Of a stretch of DNA of 64,000 nt, positions 41,962-52,364 are shown in pieces (positions within the stretch are counted from its first letter, which is position 1; each line of letters begins with the position of its first letter). This stretch comes from Desulfurella amilsii. GTDB lineage: Bacteria > Campylobacterota_A > Desulfurellia > Desulfurellales > Desulfurellaceae. The notes under the pieces were generated by a model. The model searched no databases, had not been told where the DNA came from, and worked only from the letters and a program-made list of their open reading frames with translations. The position numbers and the translations under genes were made by a program. The stretch covers positions 1 to 64,000 of the forward strand of contig NZ_MDSU01000020.1 of the NCBI RefSeq assembly GCF_002119425.1. The letters run 5' to 3'.

Positions 41962-44442
41962 TTATTTACCAATCAAGAAAGGACCTCTAAATAAATGTTC
42001 TATATCTTTTGCTAAAGCGGGTCTTGCAATCAAAAAACCCTGAACCTCATCGCAATTAAGCGACTTTAATGCATTAGCTTGCGCTTTTGTTTCTACGCCT
42101 TCTGCAATTACTTTGAGATTTAGGGCCTTTGATAAATTTATAATAGTTTTTAGTATCTCAAAATTTTTTTTCTCAAACATCTCTCTAATAAAGGCTATAT
42201 CTATCTTAATGCCACTAATGGGCACTTCTTTTAGATATGACAAGGATGAGTAGCCTGTACCAAAATCGTCTAAAAAGATTTTTAGCCCATATTCATTTAG
42301 TTTTGTGAGTCTATCCAAGTGTTTAATAAGCGTGCTTTCTGTGACTTCTATCTCAATTAGGTTTCTGTCAACGTTGGATCTGTTTATTAATGTAAAAGTT
42401 TTTTCTAAAAAATTTGCATCATCTAATTGAACAGCAGATAGATTAATTGCAACGCTTATTGTAAAACCAATTTTTTGCCATGCCTTAATTTGGTCTATTG
42501 CTTGTTCAAAAATTTGGTAGCCTAACTCAATTATTAGCCTTGTTTCTTCTAATATTGGTATAAACTCATTGGGTAAAACTATACCATCTTTCGAGTTCCA
42601 TCTAAGTAATGCTTCCACAGAGCGAACACAAAAATCACTTAAAGACAGTTTTGGCTGGTAATAAAGAACGAATTCATTATTTTTAATTGCATTTTTGAGT
42701 CTATTTTGAAGCTCTAATTTTTTTTGGATTTGAATGTTTGAGTCTTGTTGGTAAAAGCCAATAAAGAGGTGCTTCTCCTTTGCATCTAAAAGGGCAATCT
42801 CAGCATTTGTTATAAGTTTATCTTGAGTATCTGCATCTTTTGGATAAATGCTTACACCAACGCTAAAGCCCAAACTAAGATCTATATCAAAGTTTAGCGA
42901 TTCTATTTTTTCTTCGATAGATTCTGCAATCTTTAGTATTTCGTCTTTTTCTGATGTATTTAGAATGAAACCAAATTCATCGCTGCCTGTTCTTGCTGCA
43001 TAATAAATTTTATCAATTTCTAATATTGATTTTGCAATTGTTTTAATTATATAGTCACCTTTTATGTAGCCATATTTGTTATTTATAGCTGTGAAGTTGT
43101 TAATATCAAGCATAACTACAGAAAATTCTTTTTTTCGATTTACAAAAGACTCTATCGTATAGCCAAATGTTACCCGGTTTGGCAAGTTCGTTAGAGGGTC
43201 AAAAGATGATAAAAAGGTTATTTTTTTCTTTTTTTCTATAAAATCTATTGCATATGCTATGTCGCTTGCAATTTCTTCAAATAGCTTTACCTCTTTTTCA
43301 TCAAAGTAGTCTATTCCATCGGAGTAAGCTTTTAAAACTTTGGAAGGGCCTTTTGTATGTATAAGGTTTATAGGCACAGTAATTGATGAGCGAAAGTTAG
43401 ATTCTTTGGCTTGCTTTATCCACGGCCTCATTATAGGACTGTTTTGTATATCGTTGCATACAACGATACGGTTTTCTCTAATGGCTATGCCTGATGGGCC
43501 AGCACCTTCGGGTTTGTCTTCTTCAATTGATACAACAATGTTTCTTAAATACTTTTTGTAGCCAGCATATGCTTTTGGTTTTATTTTTTCTGTTTTTGAA
43601 TCCACACAGCCAATCCATGCTAGTTTAAATTGGCCACAATTAACTAAAATGTTGCATACTTCTTTGTAGAGTGTATCAATATATTGTATGCGCACAACTA
43701 AATTGTTAATTCTTGAGAGAACCTCGTATAGCCTGTTTAGCCTTACAAGCAGCTTCTCATTTTCTAAGCGCTTTGTTATGTCACGGAACACAACTACCAT
43801 TGCAGACTCGTTTAGCATATTTACGCTTGCTTCTAATTGCAGGGAATCGTTGTTTTGGGTTTTAAACTCTAGTATTTCTGTGATGCCTTTTGTTTTTTCA
43901 GCAAACTTTAAAAACAAATTTTGATAGTATGTTTTCTTGGCATCTTGAGTAAAATTTAGCACATCTTGACCAACTAAATTGTTTGCTTTTAAAATGTGCT
44001 CTATGGATTTGTTGCAAGCTAGCACCTTGCGCGTTTTTATATCGATTACAAGTACGCCGTCATAGAGTTTATTTAAGATAGATTTTGCTTCGTTTAATTT
44101 TAGCTGTGCTTTTGTTACACATTGCCTTGAGATAGATAGACTCTCGAGCAAAACAACTTTTAATATGTCGTTTTCGAGTGTTTTTAAATTGTCTATTTTG
44201 TGTTCTAAAAACACATTGTGCGCAAAATCCAAAAATTCAGTTATAAAACTCAAAAAACTAGCAGGGTCGTCAAACTCATTAAAATTGGTTGATTTAAGCT
44301 TATTTGTTAAAAAATCTCTAAGTATTTCTCTAACCTTTGGATCCACGTTTCTTTTTTCGATAGTTTCGCAAATACTGAATAGTTTATCAAATATTTGTCT
44401 GTTTGTATCTTTTAGGTTAGAGTCAAAATAGCTATTTATCAT
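41962..44442 (-). CDS. PAS-GAF-GGDEF-EAL c-di-GMP signalling protein
   Basis: 826 residues. An N-terminal helical region (about 1-115), PAS (about 120-225), GAF (250-400), GGDEF domain (405-565) with signature GSDEF (second Gly replaced by Ser), and EAL domain (575-820) with EALLRW, INLSAVQL, IEVTES, LDDFGTGYSSL and EGVETKAQ all intact. It is probably a phosphodiesterase with a possibly weakened cyclase domain. No membrane helix. Last gene of a minus-strand operon starting at mscS; its start overlaps tatD by 11 bases. Confidence 0.92.
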   Translation of the reverse strand: MINSYFDSNLKDTNRQIFDKLFSICETIEKRNVDPKVREILRDFLTNKLKSTNFNEFDDPASFLSFITEFLDFAHNVFLEHKIDNLKTLENDILKVVLLESLSISRQCVTKAQLKLNEAKSILNKLYDGVLVIDIKTRKVLACNKSIEHILKANNLVGQDVLNFTQDAKKTYYQNLFLKFAEKTKGITEILEFKTQNNDSLQLEASVNMLNESAMVVVFRDITKRLENEKLLVRLNRLYEVLSRINNLVVRIQYIDTLYKEVCNILVNCGQFKLAWIGCVDSKTEKIKPKAYAGYKKYLRNIVVSIEEDKPEGAGPSGIAIRENRIVVCNDIQNSPIMRPWIKQAKESNFRSSITVPINLIHTKGPSKVLKAYSDGIDYFDEKEVKLFEEIASDIAYAIDFIEKKKKITFLSSFDPLTNLPNRVTFGYTIESFVNRKKEFSVVMLDINNFTAINNKYGYIKGDYIIKTIAKSILEIDKIYYAARTGSDEFGFILNTSEKDEILKIAESIEEKIESLNFDIDLSLGFSVGVSIYPKDADTQDKLITNAEIALLDAKEKHLFIGFYQQDSNIQIQKKLELQNRLKNAIKNNEFVLYYQPKLSLSDFCVRSVEALLRWNSKDGIVLPNEFIPILEETRLIIELGYQIFEQAIDQIKAWQKIGFTISVAINLSAVQLDDANFLEKTFTLINRSNVDRNLIEIEVTESTLIKHLDRLTKLNEYGLKIFLDDFGTGYSSLSYLKEVPISGIKIDIAFIREMFEKKNFEILKTIINLSKALNLKVIAEGVETKAQANALKSLNCDEVQGFLIARPALAKDIEHLFRGPFLIGK

Positions 44443-45187
44443 TTAAAACTCTTAAACTATTGCTGTATGTAATCTGAGCAATTTCTTCTGCTTGAGCGCC
44501 TACTAAACTGCAAAGTGCATTAAGCGTGTACTGCAAAAAAGACGGTTCGTTAGTTTTGCTTCGCTTTGGTACTGGTGCTAAATACGGTGCATCTGTTTCT
44601 AACACCATATTTTTAAGTGGTACATTTGTAATGTTTTGTCTGATAAGCGAATTTTTGAATGTTACAATACCACCTATGCCTAAAAGGTAATTTTTATCTA
44701 AAGCAAGCTTGAGCAAGTCTAAATCTCCATTAAAACAGTGAATTATAGCTTTTAGGTTGTTTTTTGTACTTAAAATATCAATGGCGTCTTTTGTTGCATC
44801 TCTTATGTGTATTGACACCCATTTATTGTGATAGATTGCTAAATCAAGCAAGTTAGAAAATAATGTTTTTTGTGTATCTTTTGGTGCATAATTATAGAAG
44901 TAATCTAAGCCGATTTCGCCTATGCCTATGCATTTTTCATCTTTAAGATAATTTTCTATGATGTCTAAATCGCCAATTTTAAACTCATTTGCGTAATGAG
45001 GGTGGATGCCTGCAAAAAAATATAAATTGTCGTATTTATGTGTAATTTCACAGGCTTTTTTAATATCGTTTACGTAAGATGTTGCTAAAAACACCTTCTC
45101 AACGATCCCAAGCCTATTAATTACATCATCCAATATAGCGTTAAATTCTTCTGATTGAAGGTGAGCGTGTGTGTCAATAATTTTCAT
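44432..45187 (-). CDS. tatD: TatD-family metal-dependent nuclease
   Basis: 251 residues, TIM-barrel hydrolase: DTHAHL (metal-binding His pair), GEIGLDYFY (Glu), SIHIRDA, IIHCFNG and ETDAPYLAP. TatD proteins are DNases involved in repair. The start overlaps the NAPRTase stop by 4 bases (ATGA). Confidence 0.93.
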   Translation of the reverse strand: MKIIDTHAHLQSEEFNAILDDVINRLGIVEKVFLATSYVNDIKKACEITHKYDNLYFFAGIHPHYANEFKIGDLDIIENYLKDEKCIGIGEIGLDYFYNYAPKDTQKTLFSNLLDLAIYHNKWVSIHIRDATKDAIDILSTKNNLKAIIHCFNGDLDLLKLALDKNYLLGIGGIVTFKNSLIRQNITNVPLKNMVLETDAPYLAPVPKRSKTNEPSFLQYTLNALCSLVGAQAEEIAQITYSNSLRVLNDK

Positions 45188-46335
45188 AAATCTACAAATC
45201 TTAAGCTTGTTAGTGCATACTCCCTTATATTTTTAATATCTGGCAGTTCGATAGTTTTGCCTTTTTGCACAAAGTATTCAAGAATATCTTCCATAGTGTT
45301 ACCACATGAGCATTCTTGTGGCTTTGAAGTGTAAGGCAATACCATATCACTAAAGCACTTTTTGCACCTAAAGAGGCTTTTTGATCCAGAATTTTTACCC
45401 TTTTTAGCTATAGGTTTTCCATCAATTTCTACTATGTCCATAGAAAAATCAATTGTAGTTGCACTTGATATGCTTGTTCCTACGCCAAATCCATCTACAA
45501 CATCCACAAGTGGCTCTATAGTTTCTTCATCAAGACCACCACTTGCAAATATTTTTACATTGTCTGCGCCCCTCAAAGTTAGCTCCCAGCGTATTTCTTC
45601 AATTATAGCCCTTAGGTTACCCTTTCTTGAGCTTGGCGTATCAAGACGCACGCCTGCTAATTTTTTGCCCAGTGCTTCATAAACCCTCAGTGTTTCAAAC
45701 TTTTCATCGCCGAATGTGTCTATTAGTATAATTCTTGGGACATCACCATCCATTGTTTCATCAAAATATTTTGCAGCTTCTACAGTATCACCTGCAAGTA
45801 ATACTAGCGAGTGCGGTATGGTACCGCTTGGCTTTATATTTAAAACATTTGCGGCTTGCATAGTAGAAACGCCGTCGCATCCGCCAATGTATGCAGCCCT
45901 TTCGATAGCAACAGCAATGGCAGGGTGCATTCGTCGCGCACCAAAAGACAAAAGCAGTTTATTCTTAACCAATTTTCTAAGTCTTGCGGCTTTTGTGGCG
46001 ACACCTGATTCCTGGCATAAAAAACCCAAAATTGCTGTCTCAAATTTTGCAAACTCGCTGTATAAACCTTCAATTTCAAGCACTGGCTCGTTTTCTCTAA
46101 AAATACTGCCTTCTTTTATAGCTCGGACATTTAAATCTTTGTTTTCTAAGAGTTCTAAAACTTCTTCTAAGCCAACAAACACACCCCATTTGTAGTTTTT
46201 GGGCAGCTTTTTAACGCTAACTTCTGCTTTTACTTTTTTATCTAAGCTTTTTACCTTCAAAGTATAAACGGTTCTATCAAAATAAACGTCCGTAACTTTT
46301 CCGTTTAGTATATCTTCTTTTGTTGAAATAAACAC
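45184..46335 (-). CDS. pncB: nicotinate phosphoribosyltransferase
   Basis: 383 residues, NAPRTase of the shorter archaeal/clostridial type: SFGARRMHPA, IGGCDGVSTM, GTIPHSLVLLAGD and ASGGLDEETI with GFGVGTSIS. A C-terminal four-cysteine metal site (CKKC, CSCG) is typical of this branch. It salvages nicotinate to NAD. In the same operon as tatD (ATGA overlap) and 11 bases after the holin-like gene. Confidence 0.9.
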   Translation of the reverse strand: MFISTKEDILNGKVTDVYFDRTVYTLKVKSLDKKVKAEVSVKKLPKNYKWGVFVGLEEVLELLENKDLNVRAIKEGSIFRENEPVLEIEGLYSEFAKFETAILGFLCQESGVATKAARLRKLVKNKLLLSFGARRMHPAIAVAIERAAYIGGCDGVSTMQAANVLNIKPSGTIPHSLVLLAGDTVEAAKYFDETMDGDVPRIILIDTFGDEKFETLRVYEALGKKLAGVRLDTPSSRKGNLRAIIEEIRWELTLRGADNVKIFASGGLDEETIEPLVDVVDGFGVGTSISSATTIDFSMDIVEIDGKPIAKKGKNSGSKSLFRCKKCFSDMVLPYTSKPQECSCGNTMEDILEYFVQKGKTIELPDIKNIREYALTSLRFVDL

Positions 46336-46346
46336 TTTCCTACCCC

Positions 46347-46682
46347 CTAATCTACAAAGGCATTTAATATCAAAGCTATTATACTCATTATGATTGAGCC
46401 TGCAAGTGCACTAAAAAAACTTTCAACTACAAAGCCTTTTACGATGTAAGAGGCAAGGTAAAACAACATTGCATTAATGACGAGTGTAAACAATCCTAGC
46501 GTTAAGATGCTTATAGGTAGTGTCAAGAGTATTAAAAAAGGCCTTATAAATGTATTTAATAAACCTATGACTAAACTTGCTGCTATTAGAGAAAACACTC
46601 CTTCCATATGCAATCCTTTTACTATCATGACACTAATACCTAAGGCAATAGAACTTATTATCCATTTTACTAAAAAAATCAT
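46347..46682 (-). CDS. phage-holin-superfamily-IV (DUF360-type) membrane protein
   Basis: 111 residues from the ATG at 46682, with GGAGG before it; a longer frame without ribosome site is ignored. Four membrane helices with marks of this family: LVIGLLNTFIRPFLILLTLPI and the final ALILNAFVD. Such proteins are widespread chromosomal inner-membrane proteins; phage origin is not implied. Its start overlaps the mscS stop (ATGA). Confidence 0.8.
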   Translation of the reverse strand: MIFLVKWIISSIALGISVMIVKGLHMEGVFSLIAASLVIGLLNTFIRPFLILLTLPISILTLGLFTLVINAMLFYLASYIVKGFVVESFFSALAGSIIMSIIALILNAFVD

Positions 46683-48676
46683 TTTACCTCCAAAAGGCGA
46701 TTTATGCTGGCAAGCACCACTGAGTTTTGTTTTAGTGCCTCGATGATTTTTACATAATACAATTCTTGTAGCCAAACGGGTGCTTTTAAGTCACTTTTTT
46801 CAATCCAAGCCCATGCTTCAAACTCAAGACCATATATGCTTTGCTTTAGCAAAACGCACTTTGGCGTGTATGTGTCACTTTTTAAAATATAGTCTTGTTT
46901 ATTTAGTTCTTCAATAACAATATTTTTTACTTTCTCAATATCTGAGTTAATGTCCGCAATAAATGGGATTTTTAGTTTTATTGCCCCAGTTGAATATGTG
47001 GAATTTATAACTTTAGAGTTTATAAAGTAGGAATTTGGGACAATGATATCAGTGTTATCATAAGCTTTGATTATTGTAGACCTTAGTTTTGTTTCCACAA
47101 CAACACCACTTATGTTATTTTCTGGTATATTTATAATATCGCCAGGTTTAACAAGCTGTTCAAATATTATTATTATACCAGAAATCATGTTATTTGCAAT
47201 ATTTTGCAAACCAAAACCAAGTCCAACACTGAGTGCGCCGGCAATTAAAGCAATAGTAGATGCATTGACACCCACAAATGTTAGCGATACAGCCAAAATT
47301 ATAATCACAATGGTATATGAGCCAAGTGTTTTTAGAATTTGAATGTTTGCTTCGCCTATAGATTGATGCATTTTAAGCTTTTCTAAACTTCTTTTATAGT
47401 GCTTGTCAAGCAGAAAGCCCAAAAAAAGTAGGATAATTATTTTTAATATAAGCGATAGTGATAAGTTAATCCCTTTATACTCAAAAAATGAGTAATTTAA
47501 TATATTGAAGATTTGAATGCCAACTTCCTTTATGGATTTTACCGTTTTGTTTATAGCGTATATGGAAGGATTTTGTATGTGCAACATTATTTTTTTAATT
47601 GTGTTTAATTTGGCATCTAACAGGCTTAAGTTTTGCTTGTATGCCATTAAATCTAGCAATGTTTGTTTAAAATAAGCAAAATAGGATACTTGAGAGTTTG
47701 CAGTATAATTTGGTGGAGAGTAGTTTGTGATGAATTGCATATTTGTATCAATTGAATTTTCAATTTTTTGGCTTTCTTTTTGTATTTGTGTGTAAATAGA
47801 TGCTGTTTGCGTGGAATTTTTGTTTTCAATAACTTCTATTAAATAGCGTCTAATCTTTAGATCAATTATAGATATGCCTATAGCAAACAATTGGTTTTCA
47901 TTGTAGAGTTTTTGGTTCTCTAATTGAGCCAATCTATTTTGGAGATAAGAGGAATTGTATGAAGAGTGGGATATTTGGGAGACTAAAAGCTGGATTTGCG
48001 TATCAAGTTGTATATTTTGGGATACAATACTGTCTTGTGTTTCGTCGTAGTATTTTTCCTGAGATTTAATTTTTCCATTGATGTTTTCTAATGCGTATCG
48101 ATCTAGTGCGATTTTGTGTGTTATGTTGTTCATAGATTTATAAGAATTGTTTAGAAATTGATTTATGTTGTCAATACTTTTTTTAGCTTGGTCAAGTTTT
48201 GCTTGTGTGATTTTATACCGTAGTTCTAAGAGTTCTTCATCAAGTGTGTTTTTTTGCGTTGATAAGAACTCTTCATTCAGTATTTTTTTTCTTTCGCTTA
48301 AGTGCTGGATTATTTTTTCTAGGCTATTTATTGTGTTGCTTAGGTTTGTTAAGTAATCTACAAAATTGTTAAATTCGTCAAAATAGACAACTTTTGCTTT
48401 TAGTAGCCGATCGAGTTTTTCTTCATTTTGAAGCTTTGGCTTTGTGGAGTATATACTTTTTAATTCCCTTAATAAGTCTATTTTTACATAAAGTTTGTCA
48501 AGTGTTTCTGGATTTTTTGTTTTACTGATTTGAATGTAGTTTTGTTGCTCAAGTTTATTGATCGCTGTTATCTCATCTTGAGGCTTTTGTATTGAACCGC
48601 TAACAGCACTGTATGAGTTTTCTTTTAAAGTTATTGCCAAAATAACAGCAATTATAAGTATTTTTAAGAATCTCAT
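46679..48676 (-). CDS. MscS-family mechanosensitive channel with long coiled-coil periplasmic domain
   Basis: 665 residues. Signal peptide (about 1-24), a long helical/coiled-coil region (about 35-370), three or more membrane helices (about 405-500), the pore helix GLGFGLQNIANNMISG, and the MscS beta-domain (VKPGDIINIPENNISGVV, PNSYFINSKVIN). This is the KefA/MscK-like or YbdG-type architecture. It opens under membrane tension during osmotic downshift. First gene of the minus-strand operon ending with the GGDEF/EAL gene. There is no Shine-Dalgarno before the ATG and the promoter lies right upstream. Confidence 0.92.
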   Translation of the reverse strand: MRFLKILIIAVILAITLKENSYSAVSGSIQKPQDEITAINKLEQQNYIQISKTKNPETLDKLYVKIDLLRELKSIYSTKPKLQNEEKLDRLLKAKVVYFDEFNNFVDYLTNLSNTINSLEKIIQHLSERKKILNEEFLSTQKNTLDEELLELRYKITQAKLDQAKKSIDNINQFLNNSYKSMNNITHKIALDRYALENINGKIKSQEKYYDETQDSIVSQNIQLDTQIQLLVSQISHSSYNSSYLQNRLAQLENQKLYNENQLFAIGISIIDLKIRRYLIEVIENKNSTQTASIYTQIQKESQKIENSIDTNMQFITNYSPPNYTANSQVSYFAYFKQTLLDLMAYKQNLSLLDAKLNTIKKIMLHIQNPSIYAINKTVKSIKEVGIQIFNILNYSFFEYKGINLSLSLILKIIILLFLGFLLDKHYKRSLEKLKMHQSIGEANIQILKTLGSYTIVIIILAVSLTFVGVNASTIALIAGALSVGLGFGLQNIANNMISGIIIIFEQLVKPGDIINIPENNISGVVVETKLRSTIIKAYDNTDIIVPNSYFINSKVINSTYSTGAIKLKIPFIADINSDIEKVKNIVIEELNKQDYILKSDTYTPKCVLLKQSIYGLEFEAWAWIEKSDLKAPVWLQELYYVKIIEALKQNSVVLASINRLLEVK

Positions 48677-48682
48677 GGCAAA

Positions 48683-48711
48683 TTTATATATAAAAAAGTT
48701 TTGTGTGTCAA
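48683..48711 (-). promoter_or_regulatory. sigma-70 promoter for the mscS operon
   Basis: Minus strand TTGACA, 17-base spacer, TATAAA. The -10 ends 7 bases before the ATG, so the transcript would be leaderless. The plus strand also holds a weaker TTGACT/TTTATA pair toward mobA. Confidence 0.65.
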
Positions 48712-48760
48712 TACTATTGACTTTTTAGAAGTTTTCATTACTTTATAGCAAGTGGTAGAA

Positions 48761-49339
48761 ATGTTGACACTTGGTGCGCTTGTATTGTGTGGGGGCAAAT
48801 CTCAAAGAATTGGACAAAATAAGGCTTACTTGCTAAAAAACAACGAACCGTTTATAAGCATAATTGTTAACAGATTATTAGAAGTTTTTGAAGAAGTAAT
48901 TATATCTGTTGACGAAAGTAAAAAATATACACAAATTATAAATAACAGGCTAAAAGTCGTAGAAGATAAAAAAGGCTATTTTGGGCCTATTGAGGGTTTG
49001 AAACAGGGTTTGAAACAAACGCTAAAAGATTACTTATTCGTGTGTGGGTGTGATATGCCGAATATTTCAAAAGAGTGTATAGAGGAGTTGGCTAGTTATG
49101 TTGATGGCTCATATGAGTGTGTATTGCCTTTAATCAAAAAACCTCAAGTGTTGCATGGTTTTTACAGTAAATCTTTATACGCTAAAATCGAAGCGGGCAA
49201 TTATTTTAGCATAAAAGGACTTCTTAATGATTCTAAAGTTAAGTATATATCAAAATTCAATTGTAATATAGAGGAATCGGTTGTAAATATAAATACAAAA
49301 GAAGATTACGCTAGTTTACTTGGAGGAACGAATGGATAA
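48761..49339 (+). CDS. mobA: molybdenum cofactor guanylyltransferase
   Basis: 192 residues from the ATG at 48761 (a GTG at 48752 is in frame). GTP-binding [14 protein letters not shown] and the CGCDMPNIS metal-binding motif identify MobA. It converts molybdopterin to the bis-guanine form needed by DMSO-reductase-family enzymes. The stop codon overlaps the rpoD start by 8 bases. Confidence 0.92.
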   Translation: MLTLGALVLCGGKSQRIGQNKAYLLKNNEPFISIIVNRLLEVFEEVIISVDESKKYTQIINNRLKVVEDKKGYFGPIEGLKQGLKQTLKDYLFVCGCDMPNISKECIEELASYVDGSYECVLPLIKKPQVLHGFYSKSLYAKIEAGNYFSIKGLLNDSKVKYISKFNCNIEESVVNINTKEDYASLLGGTNG

Positions 49340-50804
49340 ATTATTAAATGAAGAAGTTTTTGCAAATAGTCTTTTAGAGGAAGGTAAAAAGAAAGGTTAC
49401 CTAACCTATGATGATATAAATAAACTTTTGCCAGATGAAATAAATATTGAAGAAATTGATGACCTAATGGACAAGTGTGACGACCTCAATATCGATATAT
49501 TAGATAGCGAAGCTGATGTAAAAAAAACAACACCCATTGTTAAAGAGGAACTTTTAGAAGAAGACACAGAAATTAAAAGTGCCATAAAGATGTATTTTTC
49601 AGAGATGGGTACTATAGATTTACTAGACAGAGATGAAGAGGTTGAGCTTGCAAAAAAAATCATTGACGAAAAGAATGCATTGTTAGAAACACTTATCGAA
49701 GTACCTTTTTTTGGGTGGGCTTTGGATGATTTGATATACAATATAAGCAGCAACATAGTAAAGCTAAAAAACATATCAAATGCGCTTGATAGCTCTTTTG
49801 ATGATGTTAAACAAGATGAAGAGGAAGATTTTACCACCAAGCAAAAATTTTTAATTGTTTTTTCTGAGATAAAAGACACGCTTTTCTTGTATAAAAAAGA
49901 AATAAAACCAGAATATAAAGAAAAAATTCTTCACAACCTTATTGAAATTTCCCTAAATGATACTTGCATTGGAAACATGATAGAAAACTTCAAGCAAAAA
50001 GCTTATGAAATGGAGCCGGGTTTAGAGAAGGATCGGGTATTTGATCTAATAAACAATCTTGGGAAGAGCAAACTTTTAATAGAAACCGCAAAACAAAGAA
50101 TGATTAAGGCAAACCTAAGGCTTGTCGTTTCAATTGCTAAAAAGTATTTAAGCAGGGGTTTGTCGTTTTTAGACCTTATTCAAGAAGGCAATATAGGTCT
50201 TATGAAGGCCGTTGATAAGTTTGATTATAAAAGGGGCTTTAAATTTTCTACATACGCTACGTGGTGGATTAGACAATCTATATCTCGTGCCATTGCAGAC
50301 CAAGCGCGAACGATTCGCATACCCGTACATATGATAGAAACCATTAATAAAATTGTTAGAACATCTAAACTATTAGTGCAAGAAAACGGCAAAGAACCTA
50401 GTGTACAAGAGTTATCGGAAAGCCTTAATGTACCAATTGAAAAAATTAAAAATATTTTAAAAATAGTAAAAGAACCCATATCGCTAGAAACGCCTATTGG
50501 TGATGAAGAAGATACAAGATTAGAGGATTTTATAGAAGACAAAAATGCTGCCTCCCCTCTTGATACAGTAATTGAATCTGATCTTTCAGAAAAGATAGAA
50601 ACGGTTTTATCCACTTTAAGCGAAAGAGAACAAAAGGTACTGCGCATGAGGTTTGGCATATCTACGGGTTTTGACCATACACTTGAAGAGGTAGGCAGGG
50701 TGCTTGGCGTAACAAGAGAGCGCGTAAGACAAATTGAAGCAAAAGCCATTAAAAAATTGAGACACCCAAAGCGTTCTAAAGCGCTAGTGAGCTTTATTGA
50801 ATGA
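49332..50804 (+). CDS. rpoD: primary sigma factor RpoD (sigma-70)
   Basis: 490 residues from the ATG at 49332, with GGAGG upstream inside mobA. Region 1.1 (about 1-60), 1.2 ([18 protein letters not shown]), regions 2.1-2.4 ([51 protein letters not shown]), 3 ([14 protein letters not shown]) and 4 ([22 protein letters not shown]). The spacing and all regions fit the housekeeping factor. Operon partners mobA and the pseudouridine synthase overlap on either side. Confidence 0.97.
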   Translation: MDKLLNEEVFANSLLEEGKKKGYLTYDDINKLLPDEINIEEIDDLMDKCDDLNIDILDSEADVKKTTPIVKEELLEEDTEIKSAIKMYFSEMGTIDLLDRDEEVELAKKIIDEKNALLETLIEVPFFGWALDDLIYNISSNIVKLKNISNALDSSFDDVKQDEEEDFTTKQKFLIVFSEIKDTLFLYKKEIKPEYKEKILHNLIEISLNDTCIGNMIENFKQKAYEMEPGLEKDRVFDLINNLGKSKLLIETAKQRMIKANLRLVVSIAKKYLSRGLSFLDLIQEGNIGLMKAVDKFDYKRGFKFSTYATWWIRQSISRAIADQARTIRIPVHMIETINKIVRTSKLLVQENGKEPSVQELSESLNVPIEKIKNILKIVKEPISLETPIGDEEDTRLEDFIEDKNAASPLDTVIESDLSEKIETVLSTLSEREQKVLRMRFGISTGFDHTLEEVGRVLGVTRERVRQIEAKAIKKLRHPKRSKALVSFIE

Positions 50805-51496
50805 GGTTAAATAGGTATTTAGCAGCCTGTGGTTTGGGTTCAAGGCGAAAAGTTGAGCAATTCATTAAAGACGGGTTTATCAGCGTCGATGGTAAGCCAG
50901 TAAAAGATTTTATAGATATTGATTCAGACAAGGCGAGCGTTTTGTACAAAGGTAAATTGATTAGACCCCAAAATAAATTATACCTTGCTTTTTATAAACC
51001 TCCTTTTGTAATATCAAGTGTAAGTGATAGCGCGCACCGATGTATTGGAGATTTTTTTAATCAATTAGATGTAAGGGTTTTCCCTGTTGGGAGGCTCGAC
51101 TATCTATCTGAAGGTTTGATATTTGTTACCAATGATGGATCATTTGCAAATAAAATTGCGCACCCCTCTAAAAAGGTAAAAAAAATTTACCTAATTAAAA
51201 CAAAAAAGCAGCTCGAAAACGCTTTGCTAGAAAAACTTTCGAAAGGCACTATGCTTGAAGATGGCTTTTTTAAGCCCTTATTTATATCATTTACAGAAAA
51301 TAGGTTGTGGATAAAACTTTCAATGGATTCAGGCAGAAATAGGGTTGTTAGAAGATTTTTTAAGAAATTTGACATTGGTATAGATATGCTCAAAAGAATA
51401 TCGATTGGAGGTGTAAAATTGGGCAATTTAGCACCAGGCGAGTATAGGTTTTTAGAAAAAAATGAAATATTACAATTGACACAAGACAAGCTATAG
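50801..51496 (+). CDS. pseudouridine synthase of the RsuA/RluB/E/F family
   Basis: 231 residues. N-terminal S4 RNA-binding domain ([20 protein letters not shown]) and a catalytic domain with the Asp motif [12 protein letters not shown]. It modifies rRNA; the exact target (16S or 23S) is not clear. The start overlaps the rpoD stop (ATGA). The nuo promoter lies over its 3' end. Confidence 0.92.
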   Translation: MRLNRYLAACGLGSRRKVEQFIKDGFISVDGKPVKDFIDIDSDKASVLYKGKLIRPQNKLYLAFYKPPFVISSVSDSAHRCIGDFFNQLDVRVFPVGRLDYLSEGLIFVTNDGSFANKIAHPSKKVKKIYLIKTKKQLENALLEKLSKGTMLEDGFFKPLFISFTENRLWIKLSMDSGRNRVVRRFFKKFDIGIDMLKRISIGGVKLGNLAPGEYRFLEKNEILQLTQDKL

Positions 51497-51502
51497 TATA
51501 AA
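51476..51502 (+). promoter_or_regulatory. possible promoter for the nuo operon
   Basis: TTGACA and TATAAA with a short 15-base spacer, overlapping the end of the pseudouridine synthase gene. The leader of about 40 bases carries AAGGAGG before nuoA. Confidence 0.45.
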
Positions 51503-51546
51503 ATTGCCCGCGAATTGTAACTTTCCAATAAGGAGGTTTTTGGTGT

Positions 51547-51897
51547 ATGACTAATTGGTTGATTGCGTTTGTCGCATTATTGCTGCTATTTTTAATTTTT
51601 GCAGGTATGGTTATAGCCGCAAGATACCTTGCGCCACATGAGTATGATAAAGAAAAGTACGATTTGTATGAGTGCGGTGCGCCTATGGTGAACGAATTTA
51701 GGTATTTCAATGTTCGTTTTTACATCATCGCTATTATGTTCACACTGTTTGATATAGAAGCAATATTTATGTATCCATGGGCTGTGTATTTTAAAGAGCT
51801 GGGTATTTTGGGTGTTATTGAGATGGGTTTGTTTATTATAATGGTATTTGTTGGTTGGATTTATGCGTATAAAAAAGGAGCGCTTGTATGGGAATAG
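51547..51897 (+). CDS. nuoA: NADH-quinone oxidoreductase subunit A
   Basis: 116 residues, three membrane helices (about 3-25, 60-80 and 88-108). Family marks: YECGAPMV with the conserved Cys loop and [18 protein letters not shown]. First gene of the complex I operon; overlaps nuoB by 10 bases. Confidence 0.96.
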   Translation: MTNWLIAFVALLLLFLIFAGMVIAARYLAPHEYDKEKYDLYECGAPMVNEFRYFNVRFYIIAIMFTLFDIEAIFMYPWAVYFKELGILGVIEMGLFIIMVFVGWIYAYKKGALVWE

Positions 51898-52349
51898 AAA
51901 ATGCCTGGATTACCACAAAATTAGACAAGCTTGTTAGTTGGGGTAGGTATTCATCTTTTTGGCCTGTTACGTTTGGTTTGGCATGTTGCGCTATAGAGAT
52001 GATGGCAACAGGTGCCTCAAGGTTTGACTTAGATAGGTTTGGCGTAGTTTTTAGAGCATCTCCAAGGCATTCTGATGTTATGATTGTTGCAGGTACGCTA
52101 ACTAAAAAAATGGCAATAGCCGCACGTAAAGTCTACGATCAGATGCCAAGACCTAAATGGGTTATATCAATGGGCAGCTGTGCAAACACTGGTGGAATGT
52201 TCGACTCATACAGTGTTGTGCAAGGCGTTGATACAATAATTCCTGTGGATGTCTATGTGCCAGGATGCCCACCAAGGCCGGAAAGTTTGCTATACGGTAT
52301 AATGAAATTGCAGGAAAAAATTAAGAAAGAAGGTTCGATGAATACATAA
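51888..52349 (+). CDS. nuoB: NADH-quinone oxidoreductase subunit B
   Basis: 153 residues. Carries the terminal [4Fe-4S] cluster N2: ligands in [22 protein letters not shown] and [11 protein letters not shown]. It passes electrons to quinone at the membrane interface. Confidence 0.97.
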   Translation: MGIENAWITTKLDKLVSWGRYSSFWPVTFGLACCAIEMMATGASRFDLDRFGVVFRASPRHSDVMIVAGTLTKKMAIAARKVYDQMPRPKWVISMGSCANTGGMFDSYSVVQGVDTIIPVDVYVPGCPPRPESLLYGIMKLQEKIKKEGSMNT

Positions 52350-52364
52350 AACAAGGAGTTAGCA

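Noticed and set aside
46347-46682. Prophage signal from a holin-family protein
   Set aside because: The family is common on chromosomes, and no other phage gene is nearby; it sits inside a housekeeping operon.
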